From the NCBI GenBank assembly GCA_030837305.1, contig JAUPKT010000022.1, positions 1 through 5,792 of the forward strand: a stretch of DNA of 5,792 nucleotides. Reading direction: 5' to 3'. The notes below the pieces were generated by a model. The model saw only the letters and a program-made list of their open reading frames with translations, was not told where the DNA came from and searched no databases. Numbering within the stretch: position 1 is the stretch's first letter; every line of letters starts with the position of its first letter. Of the stretch, positions 1-5,792 are shown in pieces. The stretch is from Thermodesulfobacteriota bacterium. Lineage in GTDB: Bacteria > Desulfobacterota > Desulfomonilia > Desulfomonilales > Desulfomonilaceae. The position numbers and the translations under genes were made by a program.

Positions 1-213
1 AAGTCCGGCATTGAGGGGCACACCTTGACACCAGTTTTGGCAGTATAGGGGATATACGTCGAGGCCCAAGAGGTCAAAGGTTCTACCCAGACTACCGTTC
101 CCGATTTCTTTGACCAATATTGGGTCAATACCAAAGGTCATTGTGGGCACACGATCAGGTATGTCTCCACGTAAGGTGGCCAGAACGCGTTCTTTAGATG
201 TCATCTCCGTCAT
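1..213 (-). CDS. URO-D superfamily protein, N-terminal fragment (possible corrinoid-linked methyltransferase)
   Basis: Translating the minus strand from the ATG at 213 gives 71 codons open to the window edge, so the C-terminal bulk is missing. The N-terminus contains TSKERVLATLRGDIPDRVP (residues 4-22), which matches the conserved opening (SKERVLAALRGE.PDRVP) of the uroporphyrinogen decarboxylase superfamily (PF01208/COG0407-like). This superfamily includes HemE, but also MtaA/MtbA-type and other corrinoid methyltransferases. The fragment is followed by a Cys-rich stretch, YCQNWCQG, near residues 57-64. A HemE role is unlikely in this catabolic context, although the fragment cannot exclude it. 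The gene begins 55 nt after the livG stop with no visible terminator, so co-transcription is likely. ATG 213 is chosen because GGAGAG and AAGAGA lie upstream. The in-frame ATG at 204 has its GGAG directly adjacent, which is too close for a ribosome site. The family call is good; the reaction is unknown. Confidence 0.8.
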   Translation of the reverse strand, partial: MTEMTSKERVLATLRGDIPDRVPTMTFGIDPILVKEIGNGSLGRTFDLLGLDVYPLYCQNWCQGVPLNAGL

Positions 214-225
214 GTCTATCTCTTA

Positions 226-231
226 CTCTCC
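226..231 (-). promoter_or_regulatory. Probable ribosome binding site of the URO-D-like gene
   Basis: The minus strand reads GGAGAG about 12 nt before the ATG at 213, with a second purine run (AAGAGA) closer to it. The spacing of the better match is long, so this is a moderate site. It still supports ATG 213 over the internal ATG at 204. Confidence 0.45.
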
Positions 232-268
232 AGTGAAATTTTGTTGTTCCAATCATATCCCGGCGTGC

Positions 269-1039
269 TCAATCGCCCAAGTATGCCTTGATGACTTGAG
301 GATCATTCAATACAGTGTCAGGATCACCCTCGGCAATTTTTGTTCCGAAATTCAGCACCACAATCCGATCAGCCAAGTCGCCAACCAGCTGCATGTCGTG
401 TTCCACCCAAATGATGGTGATCCCGAGTTCAAATTTGATCCTCAATATGAATCGAGCCAGATCCTCTTTCTCCTGTCGAGTCATGCCTGCCGAGGGCTCA
501 TCCAGAAGTAGAATATGCGGTTCCATAGCAAGGGCGCGTCCCAGGCCTACGATCTTCTGAAGGCCGTAAGGAAGGCTGCCTGCCATACTTTTCCGATATT
601 TCTCAAGCTCGAGAAAGTCGATTATGTCCTCAACCGCTTTACGTTGCCAGATCTCTTCTCTGATTGTTTTCCGCCAGAAAAAGCCGTTGGAAATAACGCC
701 ACGTTTCATCTTCGTGTGCCTACCCGCCAGCAAATTGTCCAGGACCGTCAAGTGACTAAAAAGCTCGCCGTGTTGAAAACTCCGAGCAATACCATGCTGA
801 GCCACCTCATGGGGCTTGGCTCCCGCAAGATCAAAACTGTTGAAAATGATTTGGCCTTTAGACGGATGGTATATGCCGCTTATGCAGTTCAGGACACTTG
901 TTTTTCCCGCCCCATTAGGTCCTATTAGAGCTACGAGGCATCCCTCGGGAACGTCAAAAGACACGCCATGCAGGATGCTCAGGTGACCAATGGAGAGACT
1001 GACGTCTACCAGCCTGAAATGTGCCGCTATATCAACCAT
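269..1039 (-). CDS. livG: ABC transporter ATP-binding protein, LivG type
   Basis: This 256-residue cytoplasmic ATPase is one of two nucleotide-binding subunits powering the importer encoded upstream. Visible motifs in order are Walker A GPNGAGKTS (40-48, Lys46), Q-loop SFQ (Gln89), the family insert after the Q-loop (about 106-135), ABC signature region LPYGLQKIVGLGRAL (156-170), Walker B ILLLDEP (176-182, catalytic Glu181) and H-loop VEHDM (His214). All catalytic positions are present and the length is normal for LivG. The signature is not the usual LS(Y/G)GQQ but LPYGLQK. I recall this from a LivG subgroup that often neighbours acyl-CoA ligases, which argues against a classical branched-chain amino acid system. 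The start overlaps the end of livF by 8 nt (ATGGTTGA), implying translational coupling and equal dosage of the two ATPases. The ATPase family call is secure; the transported substrate is not known. Confidence 0.95.
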   Translation of the reverse strand: MVDIAAHFRLVDVSLSIGHLSILHGVSFDVPEGCLVALIGPNGAGKTSVLNCISGIYHPSKGQIIFNSFDLAGAKPHEVAQHGIARSFQHGELFSHLTVLDNLLAGRHTKMKRGVISNGFFWRKTIREEIWQRKAVEDIIDFLELEKYRKSMAGSLPYGLQKIVGLGRALAMEPHILLLDEPSAGMTRQEKEDLARFILRIKFELGITIIWVEHDMQLVGDLADRIVVLNFGTKIAEGDPDTVLNDPQVIKAYLGD

Positions 1040-1853
1040 ACCACCTTCTAGTGCGTCTATATTGTTTTACGTTTCGATAGCTCTTACGTGATTCGCTGTC
1101 GCCCGAGCCAAGATAAAATTCCTGAATGTCATCGTGGCTTTTCAATTTTTCGGAGTCTCCTGAATAAACTATTCTGCCGCTTTCTATGACATAGCCGTAG
1201 TCTGCAACTTCAAGGGCAGCTACGGCATTTTGTTCAACCAGCAAGATGGCCACACCCTGATTGTCCCTAATACCTTTTATGACGTTCATCAAGTCTCTTA
1301 CGACAATCGGAGCCAGGCCTAGAGATAGTTCGTCGACCAACAACAAGCCAGGTCGGCACAGAAGGGCCGCCGATAAGGTCAACATCTGACGTTCGCCGCC
1401 ACTCAAGTAACCGGCCAAACGCTTTCTCAACTTTATCAATACAGGGAAATAGGTGTATATGACATCAGTCATCTCGTTTTTGTGTTTGGGATCCATGTTG
1501 CTCGAAGCGATCACGAGTTCCAGATTTTCCTCAACGGTCATGTTGTCAAAGACTTTGTCGTGCTCCGGCACAAGGACGATACCTCGTTTGGTCGTTACAC
1601 TCGGTGGTTTGCCATTGATCCTGTGTCCTTTAAATTCTATGAAACCATCTGTAATCTTGGCGTCGTCAATCCCGAGAAATCCAGATATAGCCCTGAGTGT
1701 GGTGGTCTTTCCGGCGCCATTTGTGCCTAGCAGGGCCACAATTTCGTTTTCCATCACCTCCAAGGAAACTCCTTGGACTGCGGTAGAAACGTTGTGGTAG
1801 ACCACTTCCAATTTCTCGATTTTGAGAAGCGCCGAATCACCTCGTCGGGACAT
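1032..1853 (-). CDS. livF: ABC transporter ATP-binding protein, LivF type, with basic C-terminal tail
   Basis: This is the second cytoplasmic ATPase of the importer, 273 residues long. Motifs are Walker A GTNGAGKTT (43-51, Lys49), the Q-loop equivalent VPEHDKVF (95-102, where LivF proteins normally have VPEGR), ABC signature LSGGERQML (150-158), Walker B LLLVDEL (170-176, catalytic Glu175) and VEQN (206-209). The H-loop His is replaced by Gln208, as is usual in LivF. The residue after the catalytic Glu is Leu, not the common Pro. Typical LivF proteins are about 230-240 residues. This one adds a roughly 24-residue tail after YLG (250-273) rich in Arg, Lys, Tyr and Trp. I recall similar tails in deltaproteobacterial homologues beside acyl-CoA ligases. 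The start is 4 nt after the livM stop, and a strong GGGAGG 8 nt upstream supports it. The 3' end overlaps livG by 8 nt. Confidence 0.94.
   Translation of the reverse strand: MSRRGDSALLKIEKLEVVYHNVSTAVQGVSLEVMENEIVALLGTNGAGKTTTLRAISGFLGIDDAKITDGFIEFKGHRINGKPPSVTTKRGIVLVPEHDKVFDNMTVEENLELVIASSNMDPKHKNEMTDVIYTYFPVLIKLRKRLAGYLSGGERQMLTLSAALLCRPGLLLVDELSLGLAPIVVRDLMNVIKGIRDNQGVAILLVEQNAVAALEVADYGYVIESGRIVYSGDSEKLKSHDDIQEFYLGSGDSESRKSYRNVKQYRRTRRWYG
1041..1048 (-). promoter_or_regulatory. Ribosome binding site of livG, inside the livF 3' end
   Basis: The minus strand reads GAAGGTGG just before the ATG at 1039, one mismatch from the consensus AAGGAGG. It lies within the last codons of livF, so livG translation is probably coupled to livF termination. 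It supports ATG 1039 as the start. Confidence 0.6.
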
Positions 1854-1857
1854 TGTT

Positions 1858-2919
1858 TCAGCCTCCCAGGGTCTTGTACTTGAAAGGCCAAAGGATGAAA
1901 TAGTCTCTCATCCTTCTCCACACGCCGACCAAACCTGTGGGTTCCAGCACCAGGAAAAGAATCATTACCAAGCCGAAGCAACTTTGCTTAACGGCGAACA
2001 TGTAAGTGGTCCATCGAGATGGAATGGAAAAGATGTCCACAGTCCCATCGATAGCGTAAGGCAGGAGAACTACGAAGATCGTTCCCAGCACTGCCCCCAA
2101 TATTGAGCCCAACCCACCTATGATGACCATGGCTATATACTGGATGGACAAGAACAGTGAGAAAGCCTCAACAGAGACAAACCCCCTGTAGTAAGCAAAG
2201 AGGGATCCAGCGACACTCGTTAGGATTGAAGAAAACACAAAGGCGTAGAGCTTGTACCTGGCTACCTTGATCCCAAAGGCGGCCGCAGCTATGTCGCGAT
2301 CCCTTATAGCCATCCATGCCCGACCTGTACGGGATCTCGCCAGATTGACGGCGAAAGTGACCACTGCCAGACCGAAAACCAATAGAACAAAATACCAGGC
2401 TGAAGGATCCTCAAGGACGAGGTTTCCAAACTTGGGTGGATCGAGCACTATCCCTGTCGAGAAACCGCGCTTCGTTTCGTACTCCGAGCCTGCGTAAATC
2501 ACGATGAAATGAAGGGCCAGCGTACTCAACGCCAAATATAGGCCTTTCAATCTCAAGGAGGGGAGCCCAAAAACCACCCCTAATATCCCTCCTACAAGTC
2601 CTGAAGCGGGGAGAGTTATCCAGAAAGGTAGGTTAAACTCTTTGAACAGTATTCCACTCGTGAACGCCCCCGCAGCGAGAAAACCCGCGTGGCCCAATGA
2701 TATCTGACCTGCAAAACCGGTCAGCATCATAAGGGCCACGGCGCCGATAAGGGCCAAGAAGACCTGATTTGCCAAATCCAGGAGAAAGGGTGAGGCAAAA
2801 AAAGGAAGGACTGTCAAACCGGCAAGCAGCAAGATGAGACCAAACCAGCGGGTGCGAGTTTCCACAACGTCTAAATCAGCCGCATAAGATGTTTTGAAGT
2901 ATCCGCTTGCAAAGGCCAT
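1858..2919 (-). CDS. livM: ABC transporter permease, LivM type
   Basis: This is one of two inner-membrane permeases forming the translocation channel, 353 residues long. An N-terminal extension of about 24 mostly polar residues precedes the first membrane helix. Hydrophobic segments then lie roughly at 25-41, 48-67, 98-118, 125-144, 173-193, 224-243, 258-287 and 307-325. Family hallmarks are GFAGQISLGHAGF (68-80), the cytoplasmic coupling loop GRAWMAIRDRDIAAAAFGI (199-217) that contacts an ATPase, GGLGSILGAVLG (268-279) and the C-terminal EPTGLVG (326-332). The start ATG is one nucleotide after the livH stop (TAAAATG). A GGGAG about 10 nt upstream supports it and lies within livH codons. LivM is expected to pair with LivH as a heterodimer. 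Nothing is missing or broken. The family assignment is firm; substrate preference cannot be read from the permease. Confidence 0.95.
   Translation of the reverse strand: MAFASGYFKTSYAADLDVVETRTRWFGLILLLAGLTVLPFFASPFLLDLANQVFLALIGAVALMMLTGFAGQISLGHAGFLAAGAFTSGILFKEFNLPFWITLPASGLVGGILGVVFGLPSLRLKGLYLALSTLALHFIVIYAGSEYETKRGFSTGIVLDPPKFGNLVLEDPSAWYFVLLVFGLAVVTFAVNLARSRTGRAWMAIRDRDIAAAAFGIKVARYKLYAFVFSSILTSVAGSLFAYYRGFVSVEAFSLFLSIQYIAMVIIGGLGSILGAVLGTIFVVLLPYAIDGTVDIFSIPSRWTTYMFAVKQSCFGLVMILFLVLEPTGLVGVWRRMRDYFILWPFKYKTLGG
1862..1867 (-). promoter_or_regulatory. Ribosome binding site of livF, inside the livM 3' end
   Basis: The minus strand reads GGGAGG, a near-ideal Shine-Dalgarno sequence 8 nt before the ATG at 1853. 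It also encodes the final Gly-Gly of LivM. It fixes the livF start and suggests coupled translation. Confidence 0.75.
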
Positions 2920-2920
2920 T

Positions 2921-3790
2921 TTAAACGCGCTCCCATTCCTCTTTTGTGCCGAAAAGACCCCAAGGTCTAATCAACAGCATCGCTAGCAGCACCACAAAAG
3001 GGGCCACTTCACTTGCCTGAGGACTGATTGATATTGCAGCTACCTGGGCTGAGGCAACGATGATCGATCCCGGAATAACCCCAGCGAGGCTGTCAAGACC
3101 TCCCACAAGCACCACGGGGAAAGCAGTCAACGCGAGAATGAACATGCCTGGTTCCAGCCCGCTGTCACAAGCTTGAATCATGCCCGCCAAACCGGCGGTC
3201 AACGCCGCTAAGGCCCAAGACAATGCATAATACCAATGAAGATTAATGCCTCTCTGTGATGCCAATAGTGGGTTTTCTCCAACAGCACGCATCCGTAAAC
3301 CCCACCGAGTGAATTTGAGGCCAAGAAATAAAAATCCATACACCAGCGTAGCAGTCACCACGGCTAAAATACCGAAAGTAGAGATAACTCCGTTTCCGAA
3401 TAGTAGGTGGGAAGCGTTCTGAATGCCCATAAACTGAAGCGGATGCCAGGATTGAGAAGTCCAAATTAAAGTTATGAACCCACGCAGCAAAATGCCCAAC
3501 GAGATTGTAACCAGGACAGCCGCAAACACTGCCTCGCCGGTCATAAACCGCATCAGGAAAAAGTAGACTGCAAAGCCCAAAAGAAAACATAGTCCAATTG
3601 AAATTCCAAACGATATGAGAGGATGGCCAGGAAAGCTCGTAACAACCGTTAAGAGGAAGTATGCGCTAAGCGCCATTAATTCGCCGTGAGCGAGGTTAAG
3701 AACCCTGCTCGATCGATAAATCAAGACGTATCCTCCGCATATCAAGCAGTATAAAGAAGCCAATACAACTATGTTGACAATTATTTGCAT
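2921..3790 (-). CDS. livH: ABC transporter permease, LivH type
   Basis: This 289-residue inner-membrane permease is the expected partner of LivM and has the normal length for LivH. Approximate hydrophobic segments are 4-24, 37-52, 58-81, 88-110, 137-158, 187-207, 216-232 and 262-277. Hallmarks are the N-terminal GYVLIYRSSRVLNLAHGELM (20-39), the coupling-loop segment GLRMRAVGENPLLASQRGI (164-182), VVLVGGLDSLAGVIPG (226-241) and the C-terminal LIRPWGLFG (273-281). The gene starts 84 nt after the binding-protein stop, the largest gap in the cluster. Its Shine-Dalgarno sequence is weak (GAG about 7 nt before ATG). A higher yield of binding protein than of permease is usual for such importers and would fit this, but the sequence alone does not prove it. 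It is nearly abutted to livM, with 1 nt between them. Confidence 0.95.
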   Translation of the reverse strand: MQIIVNIVVLASLYCLICGGYVLIYRSSRVLNLAHGELMALSAYFLLTVVTSFPGHPLISFGISIGLCFLLGFAVYFFLMRFMTGEAVFAAVLVTISLGILLRGFITLIWTSQSWHPLQFMGIQNASHLLFGNGVISTFGILAVVTATLVYGFLFLGLKFTRWGLRMRAVGENPLLASQRGINLHWYYALSWALAALTAGLAGMIQACDSGLEPGMFILALTAFPVVLVGGLDSLAGVIPGSIIVASAQVAAISISPQASEVAPFVVLLAMLLIRPWGLFGTKEEWERV

Positions 3791-3874
3791 CTTTTCACTC
3801 GGCCATGGCAGTCTACGATCACCGTTTGCTAAGGGGCATTGATTCTTAGTATCTTGCGTATTCTGGTTAGCGGC

Positions 3875-5053
3875 CTACTGAATTTCTACAGGATCCCAGT
3901 CCTTGGCTACTTTGATGCTGCCGCTGGCGCCGTCCCACTTGTAGACCCTATAGTAGTTAACGGTCCTGAAATGATTGTTCTTGGTCCAGACCAAGGGGCC
4001 CCCTCGTAGACCAGCAGTCTCAACCTTGAGATCATTCATCGCCTCTCGTACCTTTTCCGGGGTAGCCGGCCAGGAGGTGCGCTTTAGGATTTCCTCCAGG
4101 ACCATTGCCCCAATCCATCCTTCGGAAAGTTTCTTGTAGGGGTAGATTGTTTTTTCCCTTTGGCTGGCTTCCTTGATTTTTCCGTGAATTTCTGCGTTGT
4201 CCGAGAACAGAGCATTGGTTCCAAAGACGTACAGATTGTCGTCCTTAAGCCTTTCCAACTCTTCTTCCGCCTGGATATGCGCAAAAGCGATATACTTGCC
4301 GGTCCAGCCCAGTTTCCGCAAGGCTTCCAAAGCCTTCACCTGAGTTTCCCAAGGCGCCCATGCATACACCCAATTGGCCCCAGACTCTTTAATCTTGGAA
4401 GCGAAAGGGGTGAAATCGGCTGTAGGAGGCGGGATTACCTCTTTATCGACCACTGTAAAGCCTTCAGTTTTGGAGGCAAGTTCCTCGGCGAAGTCTATCT
4501 CTCCACGCGAGATAGGTATGTTCATGGCTACCAAAGCAAGTTTGACTGGTTCTTTAGCAATGCTCTTTATAAAAGAGACAGCGAAACGGCTGTCATATTT
4601 CGAAGCAAAGCCGGTTGAGCAGAATTGATTGGGGTCCGCTTTGGGAGGATAAACCTCGCTAGGACATACGGAACTAGCAAAGAAGATCGGCGTCTTCGAG
4701 CGGTTGGCCACCTGAATCATGGGGGCGTATGTGCTGGAAAGGCTGGCATTCAAGAGAAGAATGACTTTGTCTTGTGTGATCAATTTAGTTGCGTCAGAAG
4801 CTGCTTTGGAAGGTTCAGCCGAGTTGTCGGTGAAAATTATCTTCACCGGATGCCCGTTGATCCCTCCTCTAGCATTGACGTCCTTGAAGTAAACATCGAA
4901 TGCGTCTTTTACTGGGGCGTAAATGCCAGACCCTGGGCCGGTCAAAGCAGCGCTGAAACCGATCAAATAGGGGTCAGACGCCAGAACGCTTACCGTAGAT
5001 AAAAGCAGTACGGACAGCGAGATCAGGAAACAACTGAAGATTTTTTTCAACAT
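3875..5053 (-). CDS. Periplasmic solute-binding protein of a HAAT-type ABC importer (LivK/Peripla_BP_6-like)
   Basis: This 392-residue secreted protein captures the substrate in the periplasm and delivers it to the LivH/LivM channel. A Sec signal peptide is clear: KK at 3-4, a hydrophobic core about 5-23, and likely cleavage after VLA (Ala25). The mature protein begins with the type I fold pattern YLIGFSAALTGPGSGIYAP (29-47), then DAFDVYFKDVNARGGINGHPV (50-70), typical of Peripla_BP_6 and LivK-like proteins. Further family segments are KLITQDKVILLLN (90-102) and ADFTPFASKIKESGAN (212-227). The mature chain has just two Cys, 130 and 145, which could form a disulfide. Cys8 lies too early to be a lipobox, so a soluble protein rather than a lipoprotein is expected. 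The start is supported by GAGAGGG 4 nt upstream. The ligand is unknown; the neighbouring acyl-CoA ligase suggests a carboxylic acid rather than an amino acid. Confidence 0.93.
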   Translation of the reverse strand: MLKKIFSCFLISLSVLLLSTVSVLASDPYLIGFSAALTGPGSGIYAPVKDAFDVYFKDVNARGGINGHPVKIIFTDNSAEPSKAASDATKLITQDKVILLLNASLSSTYAPMIQVANRSKTPIFFASSVCPSEVYPPKADPNQFCSTGFASKYDSRFAVSFIKSIAKEPVKLALVAMNIPISRGEIDFAEELASKTEGFTVVDKEVIPPPTADFTPFASKIKESGANWVYAWAPWETQVKALEALRKLGWTGKYIAFAHIQAEEELERLKDDNLYVFGTNALFSDNAEIHGKIKEASQREKTIYPYKKLSEGWIGAMVLEEILKRTSWPATPEKVREAMNDLKVETAGLRGGPLVWTKNNHFRTVNYYRVYKWDGASGSIKVAKDWDPVEIQ

Positions 5054-5057
5054 GAGG

Positions 5058-5064
5058 CCCTCTC
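5058..5064 (-). promoter_or_regulatory. Ribosome binding site of the binding-protein gene
   Basis: The minus strand reads GAGAGGG, 4 nt before the ATG at 5053, in the 24-nt gap after the ligase stop. It supports this start and the predicted signal peptide. The gap has no room for a full promoter plus terminator, so read-through from the ligase gene is expected. Confidence 0.6.
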
Positions 5065-5077
5065 TTTGTTGTGAATA

Positions 5078-5792
5078 CTACTGCTCAACAAGCAGATCGC
5101 CAATTTCTGAGGCAAGTCTAGTTTCTTCTGAGGAACTGTACATGGATTCCACCAGATCTTGAAATCTTAGATACATTTGTTGGCGTTTGATTTTTCGGGT
5201 CGGTGTGACCGGTTCCCCTTCCTCTTCAGGGTCCAGAACTTTTGGTAGGATTCTGAAAATCTTGACTTGCTCCACTCTTGCTAGGTCTTTGTTGATTCTG
5301 GTTATTTCTGAACGAATAAGGTTAAGAACCTCGGCGTTTTCAACTAGGCTATTGAAGCCGCCATAAGTGACGTTATTGATTCTTGCCCAGGCCGATACGG
5401 CATCGTGATCGATTTCAATCAAAGCTGACACATACTTACGGTTATGGCCAAAAATCACAGCTTCGCTGACATAAGGGCTTGCCCGTAGCGCGTTCTCGAT
5501 ATAAGTTGGACTGATCGTCTTACCACCAGAAGTAACGATAATGTCACGCAAGCGATCCACTATTTTGAGCTTTCCTTCCTGCGTGAACGCTCCAACGTCT
5601 CCAGTGTGAAGCCAGCCGTCCGTGTCGACAACTCCTCGGGTTTGTTCAGGATCTTTCCAATAACCATCAAAAATATCGTTGCCGCGAACGAGTATCTCGC
5701 CTGAATCGCCTAAAAATAGCTCCCAGCCTGCGGGGGGCCTTCCTACATCTCCCGGTTTAGGGAAATGATCTCCTTGGGCCGCTATGATGGCT
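5078..5792 (-). CDS. AMP-forming acyl-CoA synthetase, FAA1-like (C-terminal 237 residues)
   Basis: The frame is open to the right edge, so the N-terminal half, including the main AMP-binding P-loop motif, is missing. The GTG at 5560 is an internal Val codon, not a start. Residues numbered from the window edge show GRPPAGWELFL (17-27), GEILVRGNDIFDGYW (31-45), the A7 motif GWLHTGD (59-65), the hinge and A8 region DRLRDIIVTSGGKTISP (79-95), and TPTRKIKR (196-203), which carries the likely C-terminal catalytic Lys. The pattern GGKTISPTYIENAL, then RKYVSALIEID and LARVEQVKIFRIL, is that of long-chain-type acyl-CoA synthetases (COG1022). It would make an acyl-CoA from a free acid, ATP and CoA in the cytoplasm. 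It lies 24 nt upstream of the binding-protein gene, implying activation of the acid that the transporter imports. In this family the name 'long-chain' is a poor guide to substrate. Confidence 0.93.
   Translation of the reverse strand, partial: AIIAAQGDHFPKPGDVGRPPAGWELFLGDSGEILVRGNDIFDGYWKDPEQTRGVVDTDGWLHTGDVGAFTQEGKLKIVDRLRDIIVTSGGKTISPTYIENALRASPYVSEAVIFGHNRKYVSALIEIDHDAVSAWARINNVTYGGFNSLVENAEVLNLIRSEITRINKDLARVEQVKIFRILPKVLDPEEEGEPVTPTRKIKRQQMYLRFQDLVESMYSSSEETRLASEIGDLLVEQ

Noticed and set aside
110..928. Long open frames on the plus strand (133 and 137 codons) opposite livG and the URO-D-like gene.
   Set aside because: They lie antisense to genes with clear family motifs, have no ribosome sites or recognisable domains, and the one at 110 runs across an intergenic gap. 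They are coding shadows.
3791..3874. The 84-nt gap between the binding-protein gene and livH, with a possible stem GCTAA/TTAGC and a three-codon ORF (ATG GCC GAG TGA) ending 4 nt before livH.
   Set aside because: The stem is only 5 bp with a loop of over 30 nt and no U-tract, so it is not a terminator. The mini-ORF has no ribosome site of its own and is probably chance. No promoter boxes were convincing.
4160..5002. Plus-strand open frames of 84-152 codons opposite the binding-protein gene.
   Set aside because: They are antisense to a well-supported secreted protein and their translations show no family features. They are treated as shadows.
5026..5053. Possible lipoprotein signal in the binding protein (Cys8).
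   Set aside because: Cys8 comes before the hydrophobic core and is not in a lipobox. A standard Sec cleavage after VLA at residue 25 fits better.
5078..5560. Reading the ligase as a complete 160-residue protein starting at the GTG at 5560.
   Set aside because: The same frame stays open to the window edge and the upstream translation contains GWLHTGD and other synthetase motifs, so the GTG is internal and the gene is simply cut by the window.

Overview
This window holds one compact operon-like block in which every gene lies on the minus strand, so it reads from right to left. In transcription order the genes are: the C-terminal part of an acyl-CoA synthetase (cut by the right edge), a periplasmic solute-binding protein, two LivH/LivM-type permeases, two LivF/LivG-type ABC ATPases, and the N-terminus of a uroporphyrinogen-decarboxylase (URO-D) superfamily protein (cut by the left edge). 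Gaps are -8 to +84 nt, every gene has an intact reading frame, and I see no terminator, RNA gene, mobile element, repeat or CRISPR array. No stretch over 100 nt lacks a gene.

The transporter is a complete five-component ABC importer of the branched-chain amino acid (HAAT) class. Several details argue against a true leucine/isoleucine/valine system. The first gene is a FAA1-type (COG1022-like) AMP-forming acyl-CoA ligase. The LivG homologue has the variant signature LPYGLQK, and the LivF homologue carries a basic, aromatic C-terminal tail. From memory of these families, this ATPase variant tends to sit beside acyl-CoA ligases in proteobacteria. The likely job is uptake of a carboxylic acid (aromatic, fatty or alicyclic), followed by CoA activation in the cytoplasm. 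The substrate cannot be read from the sequence.

The last gene starts 55 nt after livG and encodes a URO-D superfamily protein. Many members are corrinoid- or methylcobalamin-dependent methyltransferases rather than haem enzymes. If it belongs to the same transcript, uptake of a methylated or methoxylated acid with later demethylation is a reasonable but unproven hypothesis.

The organism is probably a Gram-negative proteobacterium in the broad sense, given the periplasmic binding protein with a Sec signal and the roughly even GC content judged by eye. The gene mix suggests an anaerobe of the Desulfobacterota (former Deltaproteobacteria), but this is a low-to-moderate-confidence inference. Overall this is an ordinary catabolic uptake operon, and I found no clearly new system.
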